Part shown: positions 13,198 through 26,985 of the stretch, one piece after another
How the letters are laid out: every line of letters starts with the position of its first letter
Position numbering within the stretch: the first letter of the stretch is position 1
DNA from: Straminergon stramineum
Lineage: Eukaryota; Streptophyta; Bryopsida; Hypnales; Calliergonaceae
DNA: 64,000 bases
Direction: 5' to 3'
Assembly: GCA_963920665.1 (NCBI GenBank)
Contig: OY987270.1
Location: 22,470,019-22,534,018, forward strand
Notes under the pieces: model-generated
The model's database searches: none
What the model was told of the DNA's origin: nothing
The model's input: only the letters and a program-made list of their open reading frames with translations
Made by a program: the position numbers and the translations under genes

Positions 13198-14479
13198 GGG
13201 TTTATTTGGCTCATGCATGTTATATACACAATCATATTCATTTATGTATGAAATTCTATATACTTTGTATTTCATGACATTTTATACTACAAATGACACA
13301 TTTATTATATTTTAATGGAATTTATCCTACCACTTATACTATTGCATCTCCTCATATCCTTAACTAAATGTATTTGTAGTTGGAAATCCAAAGATTTTCC
13401 AAAGCAAAGCTCTCTCTACCCAAAATGCTATTTATGAAAAATACTAATTGATAATGATTATTGTAAATACCATAGCTTATAGCATATGGTGACTTTAAAA
13501 TAGAAAAATATTTATAATTTTATATTTCTTCATGTAGAAAAAAGTTTTAAATATAACTCATCAGATGTGGTTATTTGTTGAAATGTCTACATTCCTTAAT
13601 CTTGCAAGGTAATTTTTAATGGTTCAATTTTAACTAATACTTTTGTAATTTTTTTGAATTGGATAGTTTTGAATTTCAATTTTAGGGTTTAAACTTCAAG
13701 ATTTGGAGTTAGGGTTTAGGATTGTATAATGTCTTTTAGCATTTTGACATTTAATAATTTACTTTTGATTGAATCTACCTTCTATTGGAGGGGGCTAGGA
13801 AGTCAATAAATATTCTTAGAATGCTCTATAGGTTTTTGGATTTGGAGAATTAGAAGTTTTTCTTTTACCTTTTGGATTCAATCTTTGCTATATAAACTCA
13901 GTTTTGGATTTTGAAGAGATGAGCTCCTCCATTTGAAGGCTCTATGATTCCAACAATTTATTTGATTTGGTCAATAAGTTTTTAGATTTTTCAATTCAAA
14001 GCTTTTGAGTTAGAAATTAGGTATAATTGATTGCTAGCAATTTGACTTTTTAGTACAAGAAATATGTTTTTTCCACATATGCAAAGTTTAGCATTGTAGT
14101 GATGTTTTTGGTATTTGCAAAAAGTGTATAGATTTTATTTTATCCATGTTGTAATATATTTCAAATCCTTGGCAAGAAAGTCATGCCCTAATCCAACCCA
14201 AAACTTCCATATTTCAAAATCTAAAAATATATAGACCAAAGCAAATACACTATTGGAATTGAAGAATCTTCAAATGAGGTTAGGTTGCCTCAAAATATAA
14301 AAAATAGGTTTATATAGCAAAAGTCAAATCCAAAATCTAAAAGTCAAACTTCTTATATTTGCAAATCTAAAAATTTATAGGGCATTTCAACAAAATGGGA
14401 TTCCTAGATCTCAAAAATGGATATTAGGTCCACTCAAAACTTAAAAATAAAAGTCAAAATGATCAAAGACATCCATGTA

Positions 14480-14960
14480 ATTCTAAATCCTAAATCCTAA
14501 ACTATAAATTCTAATATAGTAAATTGTAATCTATAACTCTAAGTCATAAATTGTACATATTCTTTATAATATAGTTACATCAATGTTACTTTCTTTATAA
14601 ATGGTGTAGTTTGTGTATCGACAAGTACACTAAAGTTTTTGGTCTTGTATTTAAAGTGCATTTTTAACCACATCACTAGATTCACAATCATCAAAATCAA
14701 AGTATTCGTTTGCATTAAAATCCAAAAATATATAATCCAAAAGCTCTAACACACTTTTGTAAATTCTTAACCCTAAACCATTAATCCCTAATTCATAAAA
14801 TTTGTATTATAAACTCTGAACCCTAAAAATAAAAAATACATTTAAAAAAACAAAAAAAACCCTCTAGGATGTTCTTATAAACCCTTCATCATAAACCCTA
14901 GTTGAAATCCTAAATCTTCAACCTTAAATACTAAACCCTAAATCCAAGACTATACTAACA
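14480..14960. repeat. Degenerate telomere-like CCTAAA-type repeats
   Basis: Scattered copies of CCTAAAT, CCCTAAA and AACCCTA variants occur at about 14,490-14,530 and 14,770-14,945, mixed with AT-rich sequence. Individual units are imperfect and not tandem over long stretches. This may be an eroded interstitial telomeric sequence or chance in AT-rich DNA. Confidence 0.35.
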
Positions 14961-15804
14961 AGAGCGCTAGGATCTTTTGAATGGAGAATTATCCAATATT
15001 TGGAAACAAATGGACAATATAATGTAACACTCACAATCTTTGGGTATTGGAGTTGAGATCATTATTATTGACGAAAACATAGATATCATGGTTCATGTAT
15101 TATATAATGCTTTCAATCTTCTATGTGTGGAAAGTATTGAATGAATTTTAGGAATTGACTTTGATGTTCAAAGCATTCCTATTAGTAACATCTTGGTAGA
15201 CTTCCAAATCAAGCTTCAAGAGTTTTAAGGAGTACTTCAAGTAGCAAATCAAGTTATGCCTACCATTCAAGTTTGTAGAGTTCTTATTTGATCTCATCAA
15301 GTAATTGGATGGTGTAGCAAGAACCTGTTGTGTCCACTTTAATAAAAAGTGATCAATTCCAATAATACCTTATTTACAAAATCTCTACAAACATGCAAAT
15401 ATTATATGCTATTATACTCCCTGCTCGACTATTATGTACCATCCTCAAAGTGACGTATCTAAATCAGGGATGTCTTGTCAAACATATTTTGGTCCATGTA
15501 TGTCTTGTAGGACATCTATAGAATGGTGTCATGTTGAACATATATCTAGTACGTTAGATGTACTTATAGAATATTCTCAAATATTTTTGATATATTCTTG
15601 GTGTATATTAAGAATCTACCTCTTAGATGGATGTGGGCTCATGTCTCTTTAATATACTACAAGGACTAACAAACATGCTTTGAATGATACTAGTGATAGT
15701 ATAATAAGAATAATAATAAGTATGGATTCCCCCAAAACAATGCCTTTTCTACAATAATCCCAATGACAAGCTTCTATTTCCTTAACACATACCAATGTTG
15801 TTTT

Positions 15805-16715
15805 CCCTAAAGTCCCTTTATTCCTTTGGAGAACAAAATGGATTTTGGGCAAGCTCCTACAATTCAAATCTCAGTACTCATCATGGTTTTTTGAAACTTT
15901 TTGAAATATAGAAAAATACATTAGCTTTTGGAAATATAATTTTTATTTCAATTGGTGCCAGTAGCAAAAATTATGGCACCATAAACCCAAATTTTAGTTT
16001 GGTGGGTAGCAAGAAAAAAACAAACCCAAAACTTAAAAATAAAACGTTTAAAATTTTTCTTTCTCATAAATTGTATTTTTATCTATATTTGAAGCTTTGA
16101 TTCATTCTATTTGAATTAATAATCTGAAATTTATGGACAATCTTGTTTTGGGCAATCACAACATCTTCTTGAAAAAAGTTTTGGTAGGATTCATTTGTGA
16201 ATTCAATTTTCACAATTTTTCCAAATTCTTTTTCACAAGTTTAAGATATCTTTCTAGAACAATCTCACTGTTGAAATTAGTATGTTTCAATTCCATCTTA
16301 GAGCTATTATTGATTTACTTTTATCTTCAATCTTGAGCCTAGTTCTCTTTTAAAAAATTTTAATGAGTGAAAAAATTAAGGTTGTTTTAAAAAAAAAAAT
16401 CAAGACTCTGAACTCATTTCTTCAACAAAAAAAATTAGAAATTCAAAATTAGTAGTACAAAAATTTTAAGCTATGAAGATTCAAAGTCCAAAAATCTAGT
16501 GGAGCAAGGTGCAAAAAACCTTGTATTTTTCACTTGAAATACAAATACCTTGCAATTAAAGTTTCTGAAATTTCTTCCATGCATTTATACACTAGTTTAG
16601 TGTAAGATCCTATGCTTAAATATGCCCCACAAAACCAATTTGAAATATTTTTTCTCTTTGCAATAGAAATGACAATTTTGAGTATTTATTGATAAAGGCT
16701 TGAAGACTTTTGGGG
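15805..16715 (+). mobile_element. TTAA-bounded element F of the long repeat family
   Basis: The left end is CCCTAAAGTCCC at 15,805 (flank TTTT). The right end reads AGACTTTTGGGG and is followed by TTAA (16,716-16,719). The interior aligns by eye with 46.9-47.8 and 48.5-49.3 kb: TTTATTTCAATTGGTGCC, then ATTGTATTTTTATCTATAT, then CAATCTTGTTTTGGG, then the TAGTGTAAGATCCTATG block near the right end. It is about 910 bp and non-coding. Confidence 0.5.
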
Positions 16716-17343
16716 TTAATCAAAAACACTTGCAATACACCGACCAATGTACTATCCACTCTTTATCAAATCTAACATTATAAAGAGCTACAAATCAATA
16801 ATGTAATATGTACAAACTTATATCCTTGTTTTCCATTCTAAGAAAAAATTTCTATTATAAATGCTCTTATTTACATAAATTTTATGTTGAAATAAAGATT
16901 GTTTCAATATAGCATTCAAGAAAAAAATTCAAATTTTTATGATATTTTTTTCTTATTTACCCATATTTAGGACTATAGATGTTGTAAAAAGTACAAAGAT
17001 AGAATTTTATTTCAAAAAGCAAATGTATAAAAATAGTTATCACTTCAAATGTATACAAACAAAATCTAAACATTTTCAAAGAAGAATTCTATAGCAAAAA
17101 ATAACAAAAATATGATAAAACAATAGTAGTTGAAACCACCTTTCTATATTCATATAGAAATGATTTATTATACATATAACATTCACAAAGTTTACATAAA
17201 ACAAACTTTAGAGTCTAGAAAATAAAAGCCCTAATGTTTAAAACCATCCTCTTTCATTGTGATACAATAGGATTGACCATTTTTTCTATCAAAAATAGAC
17301 TATACTCCTTAGTAATTCTACCATCAAATCACTCAAAATTGAC

Positions 17344-18639
17344 TGTCGCGCCCCCTGGTGATACTTACCACTTTAAGTTCACTTTCCAAGCACTTAATAC
17401 TTTAGTGCCATCAAAGTTCACGCTCTCCTAACACTGCACATGCCACGCACCCACAATGTTACGTTCCAACTCAAGTCACGGGGTTCCCCATTCCTCCGTG
17501 ACTCCCAATCCTTTCCTTCCAACACTTAACTCCCACAAGACACCGGGCATGTCATTTAATGACATGGGCGTGGAACTTTCATTGATGTCCAAGTACTCGG
17601 TGAAGCACTACTCCCATCAGTGCTAACTGCCCTTGAATGGGACCCAACTCTCCACTAGGTCCAACCCAACTCACTTCGGGACTCACTAATCGGGACTCAC
17701 CAAACGGGACTCACACCATGGCCTAGTGTGGAGTGGGACACCACCCAACCGATATCAAGGAGTGCACAAGCACTCCACGGTAACACACAAGTGGAGGTGA
17801 GGCTTCAACACTAACCTCACCACCCGGGGTCACTTAGGCTCACCATGGCACCATCCGGGAGTGAGGAGGGAGACCACCCCTCCTCATAGTACTCTTTGCG
17901 GGATTCGGCAGCCCTCCCATACTAGAGGTCACCGGGACCCCCCAAAGATGTACCCCATCTTGGAAGACCACCCATTTCCAAGTGGTATTCCCAAACCGGA
18001 CCCCCAAAAGACTCCCGATCTTTCCATCGGGATAACTTTTAGTTCCGAGCTCCAAATCCCAAGTGCGAGCCCATTTTCGTGATCTGAATTTTCTGTAGAT
18101 CACCGTGCACTATTCACTTTCCCCAATACGACAAGTATTGAAGAAGTTATGGCCCTCCAAAGGTACGAATCCCTCGGGAGGTGTAGTTCTCCGGGACTCC
18201 ACCCTCTTTGGATGCCCATAACTTTTATCTCACAGCTCATCTCTTCATGAACCTTATCATTCTAGAAAGCTTGTCTCCTTAGCTTTCCAATGATATGCGA
18301 CATGCCCTATTTGGCTCAAAGGAACCCTCCCAAACCTTGTTTCCCACGTCCCTATGCCTTGGGACGCGGTCGGGATGCTGCCAACTTTGAGGAGCCATAT
18401 CTTTTGACTCCCAACTCGGATTCTTGCGTTCTTTGGACCCATGAACGCATCTTCTCACAAGCTTTTTAAGCATGTACGACACGCCCCCAAATTCGTCCGG
18501 ATCAGAGCGCTACATCGCTTTGATCGCTCGGGACCCCTAGTCCCCTCACCTCATCTCTTGCAAGGCTTGGGGAGTCACCCCCAACGTCCCCCTTGCTCAC
18601 CAAGGTGGCCGGGCACGCCTCTTGATGAGGGTTGTGACA
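17344..18639 (+). mobile_element. Solo LTR of an LTR retrotransposon
   Basis: This 1,296-bp GC-richer block starts TGTCGCGCCCCC and ends GGGTTGTGACA, the TG...CA termini of an LTR. It is flanked on both sides by the direct repeat TTGAC (17,339-17,343 and 18,640-18,644), a 5-bp target-site duplication. No primer-binding site, gag-pol or second LTR adjoins it, so it is a solo LTR left by recombination between the two LTRs. Inside are phrases such as CATAACTTTTATCTCACAG and AGCTTTCCAATGATATGC, of a type common in long plant Ty3/gypsy LTRs. The perfect duplication and intact ends suggest a fairly recent insertion. Small ORFs within it are not genes. Strand is arbitrary. Confidence 0.88.
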
Positions 18640-18644
18640 TTGAC

Positions 18645-19144
18645 TCTTCTATGGATTTGAATAGAGTCTCTATTTGCCAAAGAAACATCAAGGCCAAGTG
18701 TACCTTTATCTTTTTTTCATTTGAAAACTAATTTTATACAATTTTTGTACATAATTATTGTCTTTCCTTTATTGAAATTGTTGTTAGTCTCTCAGACACT
18801 CAAAAGACTTGTGAATGATACTTGGATCACAATAGAAGTTGAATTAGTCCATGTTTTGACTTCAATGCTTGCTAGTAATGTGGTTTACCATTTGTTCTTG
18901 GTAAATTTTCTAGTGCCTTGTACATCGCAATTCCAATATTTTTTTGCTTATTTTCTTCACTTGGCCTTTAGTATAAAATGTCCCTCAATTGTTTAATTTT
19001 CATTTTTTCCCCTTCAAATTAACTTATTAATGTTGGATTTGATCTATAGAAAAAATTCAATAAATTTTAGAATATTATGTATGTTAAAAGAGAAAGAGCC
19101 ATGCTACAAATGAAACTTGCAATTATATTTCCATAAAAATAAAC
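18645..19144. other. Short AT-rich intergenic stretch
   Basis: Nothing recognisable. An ORF at 18,721-18,996 is hydrophobic and AT-driven, without homology that I can see. Confidence 0.55.
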
Positions 19145-19396
19145 TTAAGCTCCCAGTGCACTGGTTCCCATCCATGCGAACGTTCCCAACAGCTCTTCTA
19201 AACTTTCCGGATCGTAGCATCCGTCAGATCTCAGCAGCTTTTGACGGAGCAGCGGAGCCCTCAGAAGATCTTTGAAAGTGTTGAGTTCCACACACAGTTG
19301 AAGCGATCGTCGGAGACACCGCATCGTCCCCGCCAATTCTCCTCCTGCGCTCCTGCTGCTGCTGCTCCTCTTTTGCAATTTATAAGTGCCGTACAT
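19145..19396 (-). CDS. Hypothetical small protein or terminal exon, divergent to the SMP-30-like gene
   Basis: A minus-strand frame stays open from 19,486 to a TAA at 19,145. Its first ATG is at 19,396 and would give 83 residues beginning MYGTYKLQKRSSSS and ending with an acidic/hydrophobic tail (DPESLEELLGTFAWMG). Composition is clearly richer in G+C than the surrounding desert, which favours real coding sequence. The frame is open upstream of the ATG, so it could also be the last exon of a longer gene. It points away from the SMP-30-like gene, whose start lies about 200 bp from this ATG, so a shared promoter is possible. I do not recognise the protein. Confidence 0.35.
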   Translation of the reverse strand: MYGTYKLQKRSSSSRSAGGELAGTMRCLRRSLQLCVELNTFKDLLRAPLLRQKLLRSDGCYDPESLEELLGTFAWMGTSALGA

Positions 19397-19592
19397 TGAT
19401 GACGATCTGCTTGAATTTAGAAGAAGATTCTGAACCTTCCTGAGAGTCTTCTGGTTGGGGTGGATTTTGAGCTTGCATATCCGCAATTCTTGTCGATATT
19501 GATTTTATTTCGAAAGGCTGTCACTGGATATCCAACTTTCCACCCATAGTACAACACAATTTGAAGGATTGTAGTCTGTGTGAAGAGATTCA

Positions 19593-21140
19593 ATGTTGAC
19601 AATCAAGGCATGGCCATGGATCCTGTTGGGGCTGGTGACTTTGGTGTGGAGTGTGGAAGGAGCAACAGGGCGATTGCTCCAGAGTCTCAAGTTCCGATCC
19701 CCGAATCTTTTCCCTGAGAGTTTCGATTGGGACTCCGCGCACGACCGATTTCTTTTGGGATCGGCTTCCAAAGGCACCATTTCCGAGCTGGGGAGCGATG
19801 GCACCGTCAATGAGTTTGTACATGACGAGGACTATGCCGGTAAGGTGTCCGTGAACGGAGTGAAAGTGGATCGCAAGCGCAATCGTGTCATTGCAGCCGT
19901 GACTGATATCGGTGCGTGGAACTACAGCGGAGTTGCCGCATACGATTTGGACACCAAAAAGAGACTGTTCTTCGCACGCTTGGACAGCCTTGGTGTTGCC
20001 GAAGGTGCCTATCTTCAACCTCCTCTCCATTCTCCTTGGATTATCAGCTTCTACATAAACCCTAATTCTTTCTAGCACTCCATTTTCGAGATTTGACAGA
20101 CAGGATTCGGATGTCTTCAAGTTTGAGATAGATATGTTTCTGTTCTAAAGAGGAGGCTAGCTCAACTTTGCACGCTTGGACAACCTTGGTGACCAAAGTG
20201 CTTATCTTTCCCCCACCATTCCTTTCTCCTTGGATTCTCAGCTTCCACAGAAACCCTTATTCTTTTTAGTACCCGGTTTTCGAGAATTGAGAGGACAGGA
20301 ATAGGTTGTTCTCGAATTTGCGCTATTTCTTAATCTGTCCTTGAAGCCACTGATTTATGGGATATGACACCATCGATCGTCTCGTCTGTTGAGGAGTTCT
20401 TTCAGAGATGGTGAACCTAATTGAGGTCACGGGCGTGAATTGCAGGGGAGAAGTCCTGTGCCAACGACGTGGCTGTGGACTCGACGTCGGGGGATGTGTA
20501 CGTGACGAACTGTGTCGGCAATTTCCTCTGGAAGGTGACGACAGACGGTTCCCCTTCCGTGTTCGTGAAGCACGAGAATTTCACCTCGCAGCCAATTTTG
20601 CCTCTCTTAGCGGATTCCACGTGGTCGTGGGTTGGATTCAATGGTATCGTCTATTTGCCACAGAAGTACCTCCTGGTGGTGCAAACGAACACCGGGGCGC
20701 TGTTCCGAGTGGGAGTGCAAGATCGGAGCGTTCACGTGGTGCTCATGAAGGAGAAGCTGCCGTGGGCGGATGGCCTGGCGCTTCGGGAGGACGGCACCCT
20801 CGTCGTCGTTTCCAAGGAGAAGGTGTGGCTGGTAGGCAGCGCCAGCGACTGGATGGCCGCCAATGTGGTAGACGTGGTACCATTGAATGCCGCGGATTAC
20901 ACCACCGCGGCGGCCATGAAGAAACGCGCGACCTTCGTAGTGCACACACATCTCCAGGAGATTTATGATAATCAAACCAGAGACGAATTTGAAGTGCGGG
21001 AGATCGAGTTTCCTGCGGAGTTTGTCGAGAACGATCCTTGGTGGCTGATCGTTCTCATTGTGGTGATCGTGGTGGGGGTATCCTTGTGGAGATTCCAAGT
21101 GGCCTACCTCTATCAGCAGTACCGGCGCAAGAATGCTTGA
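19593..21140 (+). CDS. SMP-30/gluconolactonase-like beta-propeller protein, membrane-anchored
   Basis: Exons 19,593-20,004 and 20,446-21,140 join in phase (GCCGAAG|GTGCC and TTGCAG|GGGAG), giving 368 residues. An N-terminal hydrophobic signal (about residues 5-22, likely cleaved near VEG-A) is followed by beta-propeller repeats with SMP-30-type phrases: ESFDWDS near 42, GVKVDRKRNRVIAAV near 89, CANDVAVDSTSGDVYVTN across the splice junction, and WADGLALREDGTLVVV. A single C-terminal membrane helix (about 336-352) precedes a basic tail. The topology suggests a secretory-pathway protein with the propeller outside or in the lumen. Plant relatives are annotated as calcium-dependent phosphotriesterase-like proteins, and the substrate is unknown. 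The single intron carries a degraded duplicate of the exon 1 end. Confidence 0.85.
19970..20310 (+). repeat. Tandem duplication across the exon 1/intron boundary of the SMP-30-like gene
   Basis: About 140 bp at 19,970-20,113 recur at 20,165-20,310: CACGCTTGGACA, CTTGGTG, CTCCTTGGATT, TCAGCTTC and TTTTCGAGA appear in the same order. The first copy holds the end of exon 1 and the working donor. In the second copy the donor region reads GACCAAAGTGC, so the GT context is lost and the copy lies wholly within the intron. Confidence 0.75.
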
Positions 21141-23168
21141 ATTCTATTCTCTGATTCATCTCGAAAGTGCGTCAAGTTCGGAGAGTGAGGTTGATGTTTT
21201 CTCCACTTGCACAACATTTCAGTTCGTCCAACCGTTGTGCCTTAGTACTCGAAAGAGTTTTGCTGAGAAGTTAATTTTCTGATGTGTACATATGGAAACT
21301 TTCATGTGAATTCCATTCCTGGGTGAATCCATGCTATTTATCGATACGTAGATGATACTTGATAATCCAGTTCAAGTGGAAGTTGTAAGATTTGGCAGTC
21401 TCAGAGGTATATCTTTAACGGTTTCTTCAATGGCCGATTATCTCATATACATGTTTCAATTTAGCCGTCTATGTTTCACAGCAGTACAGATGTGTGTTGG
21501 GGAGATTAGTGACCGATTCATGGAAACTTTGCAGAACTCCCCAATGTCACTCAATCTGCAGAACTCCATGTACTTAACCCTCTCCAATGACACTCTGGAA
21601 TTGCACATTCCCTGTAAATCCTGAGAATCTGCCATGCTTTGAACACATCTGATTGGACAACTGCCACATGTCAAATTGGGAACGCAGGTGAGTGTATTTA
21701 GAAACCCGTAAGTCCCCCTAGGCAGTGTCATTTGAGAGAATTGATTGTAGCTTATCGACCACCGACTGAACGTTTCTACAGACCAATAATTGGTCTTATG
21801 TTCTGCTCTCTTGTAGCAGAAGGAAATCGCTGTTTACTATTAGACTTTAGAGTGCTTGGAACCGATTTCCTGGTATACATGAAACCCGCTTGTCATCTGG
21901 ATTCGTACCAATGTTGCGAGAGTGGATAAAATGAGAGAGTGCAACCCTGAATCATTCTCTCCAATTAAGTGAAAATTCATTCTTTAAGGCACTGACGCAT
22001 GATTTGCAAAAAATATGCAAAGAAATGCAAAAATGTAAAAAAAAGGTTTAGAGCGTTAAATTGTTAAAAGTACGATCGAAATTGACCAAAAGGGCACTAA
22101 TCCATACACCAAATCCATAGTCGAGATACATCACCTCCAACTATTGCAATGAACAGGAACTTCATGACTGACTTTGACCATGACTCACCCTACACTTGCA
22201 TGAAGACCATCGATTGCGCAAATCAGAGCAAGCAGACGAATTATTCACATTACCACAAGTGTCAATCAGCGAATTGAAGTAGACAATGGCGGAATTCCAG
22301 AATGTCAAAAGAGTCCACAGATTTGCTCGGGACAATCAATCATGCTTTTGATAGGACCACGAGCCAACTACAAGGCAACAAGGAAGAGACTCAACCAATG
22401 TGTCGTTGAAAGTGAGACAGTGGATGAGCCTGTCTCTGCGCTTACCACAAACAAGACAGACCTAGCACAACCTCGGAAATGATCAGAGATATCCGAATCT
22501 ATTTGCTAACAAAATTGAATAAAATTCCCTCCGCCCAAGGGGTAACAGAGACCCATCCAATCTAGTGACTCGGTGCCAAGGTCATGACTAGAGACGAAGT
22601 TTGACGAGCTACTTCTTGAAACAGGAAAATTCTCATGTACAAAATCCAGTAAATATGGTAAAACTAGCTCTACAAATTACAGTCTCAGTAACGATCTCGG
22701 TAACAGTAGATTTACAACGCTCAGCGGCATTTTCAGCAACTTCAAGTTCAAGCACATTATGCGCTCCGAAACATCTGCGCTGCAGATACCAACCAAGAAT
22801 ATGCTCAGTAACGGTCTAGACCCCCCCAAAGGTTTGTCAGCTATCATGTTCACAGTACCAATAAAGAAGTTCTCACCCATTTATTTTCCCAAAGCAACTC
22901 GTATACGTCAAGCACAACTGCTCGAAATAAAAACGTGAAAAAAAAATGACTACAGAGAATCCCTAAGCAAGGGCAGAATACCCTCCATCAGAAATTTTCA
23001 GATAACTTTACGAAACAAGACTTGAACGAACAAAGAGACTCTTCAAGATTCGTACATGAAGGAAAGAAAAGCCAAAGATAACAAACCAGACAGTAACCCG
23101 ACTTATAAACAAGAACATGAAGTGAGATAAGAGGAGATAGATAATAAAACGGCATGTGATAATGCAAG
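21141..23168. other. Intergenic stretch between the SMP-30-like gene and the E2 gene
   Basis: The first part is the 3' flank of the propeller gene. The rest is of intermediate composition and may be transcribed on the minus strand downstream of the E2 gene, but no frame above 91 residues is convincing and no domain is recognisable. Confidence 0.45.
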
Positions 23169-23300
23169 TTAAAATGCGCACCTTTGCGGGTTTATGACTG
23201 GGAGGAGCTCCCACTCACTCAGAAGCTGTAAGAGCCTCTCTTCATAGTCAGGGCAACCGGGGATGGAACGGACAAACCCACCAGGATATCTAGGCGCCAT
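23169..23300 (-). CDS. Possible first exon of an unrecognised minus-strand gene
   Basis: An ATG at 23,300 opens a frame of 43 codons with coding-like composition (MAPRYPGGFVRSIPGCPDY..., then ELLPVINPQ). A donor-like CAAAG|GTGCGC lies inside it at 23,182/23,181. No downstream exon could be joined with confidence. It may be a first exon, an alternative part of the E2 transcript, or chance. Confidence 0.22.
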   Translation of the reverse strand: MAPRYPGGFVRSIPGCPDYEERLLQLLSEWELLPVINPQRCAF

Positions 23301-23615
23301 TATATCCAAACCCCGCAACAAGCCCTAATAATGTAGATACTATATGGAGCCCCCTTCCCCTACAATTTTCTCCCCTGCTACTCTTAAATTCGCCCAACAG
23401 TCAATATGTAGCCATAAGTCGGCAATATTAAACGCGAACGTAAAAGGCGTTTCACTTTCTGTCTCTCAGAGGACAAAACCAAGCACAACCCTTACCTTGA
23501 TCCAGAACTGCATCCACGCTAAAAAAAATTAAACAAAAGAAGGTGTCTAAAGATGGGAAATTAAGAGACAAACAAGATGGGCCCACTCCCAACTCCAAGA
23601 GCATCCTTGATATGG

Positions 23616-25989
<2,374 letters not shown>

Positions 25990-25990
<1 letters not shown>

Positions 25991-26985
25991 AGCTTGAAGT
26001 TCTGACGATTTTGGAGATGACGCTACTATTCTAGCTGATCCGCCCTTTGTGGCGAACAACTGATTCGATCTCGGCATATCTCGTTTCCTCCGAGAGAATG
26101 GGCCTGATGTTTCACAACTGAAGGCAAAGAATGAGCATGCTTCTTTGGATCATGTCTCGCGTGAGGGCTCTGTGCATGATTTTGCGGATCATGTTGTGAT
26201 TGGCGTGGATGTTCAATCCGGGCTCGATGTTCATGTTGATCTTGCAATTGTTTGTTGTGTCGACCCTGCTGAAAGGCCTGTCATTCCGACTTACAAAATA
26301 GTGAAATTAGGTTGCCCCATATTAAATTCTCGACATTTGACACTATATAAATATTTTTAGTTATTGTACAAGAATGCACTACTTCTGAATTCGATATTGT
26401 TGTTATTGGGACTCATGAACCTCCATTGAACCACCCTGTGTACAAATGGAAATATTTTTAGAAAATATTTTGTTGACTTTGATGGCTTATAAAGTAACTT
26501 TCTAGTGTTGTAACCTAATTATTACGGCAACCTAATTTCACTACTTTGTTTTCCTAGGACTTTCCGTGGAAATTGTTTTCCGCGGTTCCAAATCTTGTTG
26601 TCCATCATCCGGCATCCATTGATGCTTCGGAGTCTGGTGAGATAGTTTTCGTTTTTCCTGTTGTTGAAACTGCCTTGTCGTCTTCAATTCAGATCATACC
26701 TCTGCTTCTTCTCAGGTTCAATCTACTGCTAGCGTTGATTTCTTTGATGTTGTTGAGGATGACGTCGTCCTGGACCCCTCCGTGCCATCTTCTACTGATT
26801 TCCTTGAATTGGAGGATGATACTTACGTGATGGAGCCACCTGGTGGTGATTGTGTCGTGCGATTCCGCGAGCTTGATGCCCAAGGAGATGCTGACTGTTG
26901 CAAGGAAGGTCGCTGGAGGAGTTCACATGGATTTCGAAGAACTTGGACCCACATCAGGACATCGTGACAACGGAGTTGAAAAGAA
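25990..26985 (+). pseudogene. Decayed coding remnant split by a MITE
   Basis: One frame reads acidic, coding-like sequence from about 25,998 (DDFGDDATILADPPFVANN, then a TGA stop, then SRFLRENGPDVSQLKAKN and on to VDPAERPVIP) up to the MITE at 26,294. After the MITE (26,549) coding-like sequence resumes: FSAVPNLVVHHPASIDASES, then, after a frame change, VQSTASVDFFDVVEDDVVLD and FLELEDDTYVMEPPGGD. The in-frame stop, the frame change and the insertion show it is dead. I do not recognise the family. It could be a host gene relic or a retroelement structural protein. Confidence 0.35.
26294..26548 (+). mobile_element. CACTAAATAG-TIR MITE, copy 1 (degraded)
   Basis: The left end CAAAATAGTGAAATTAGGTT and a right end reading GGCAACCTAATTTCACTACTTTG form inverted repeats. 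The interior (GACACTATATAAATATTT, GATATTGTTGTTATTGGGA, TACAAATGGAAATATTTT) matches the copies at 46.4 and 53.1 kb. A TA precedes the left end; the right-hand TA is lost. It is 255 bp and sits inside a decayed coding remnant. Confidence 0.75.

Larger units (their letters stand above)
8876..15804. other. AT-rich gene desert
   Basis: Nearly 7 kb of low-complexity AT-rich DNA with many TTGAAATTT-like phrases, no splice-compatible coding frames and no GC-rich island. It contains microsatellites (13.15 kb) and degenerate telomere-like phrases (14.5-14.95 kb). The ORF at 11,805-12,110 has no recognisable domain and is judged chance. I read the block as very old, decayed repeats. Confidence 0.6.

Noticed and set aside
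17840..18731. Several ORFs of 60-96 codons
   Set aside because: All but the end of the last lie within the solo LTR and follow from its GC-rich composition.
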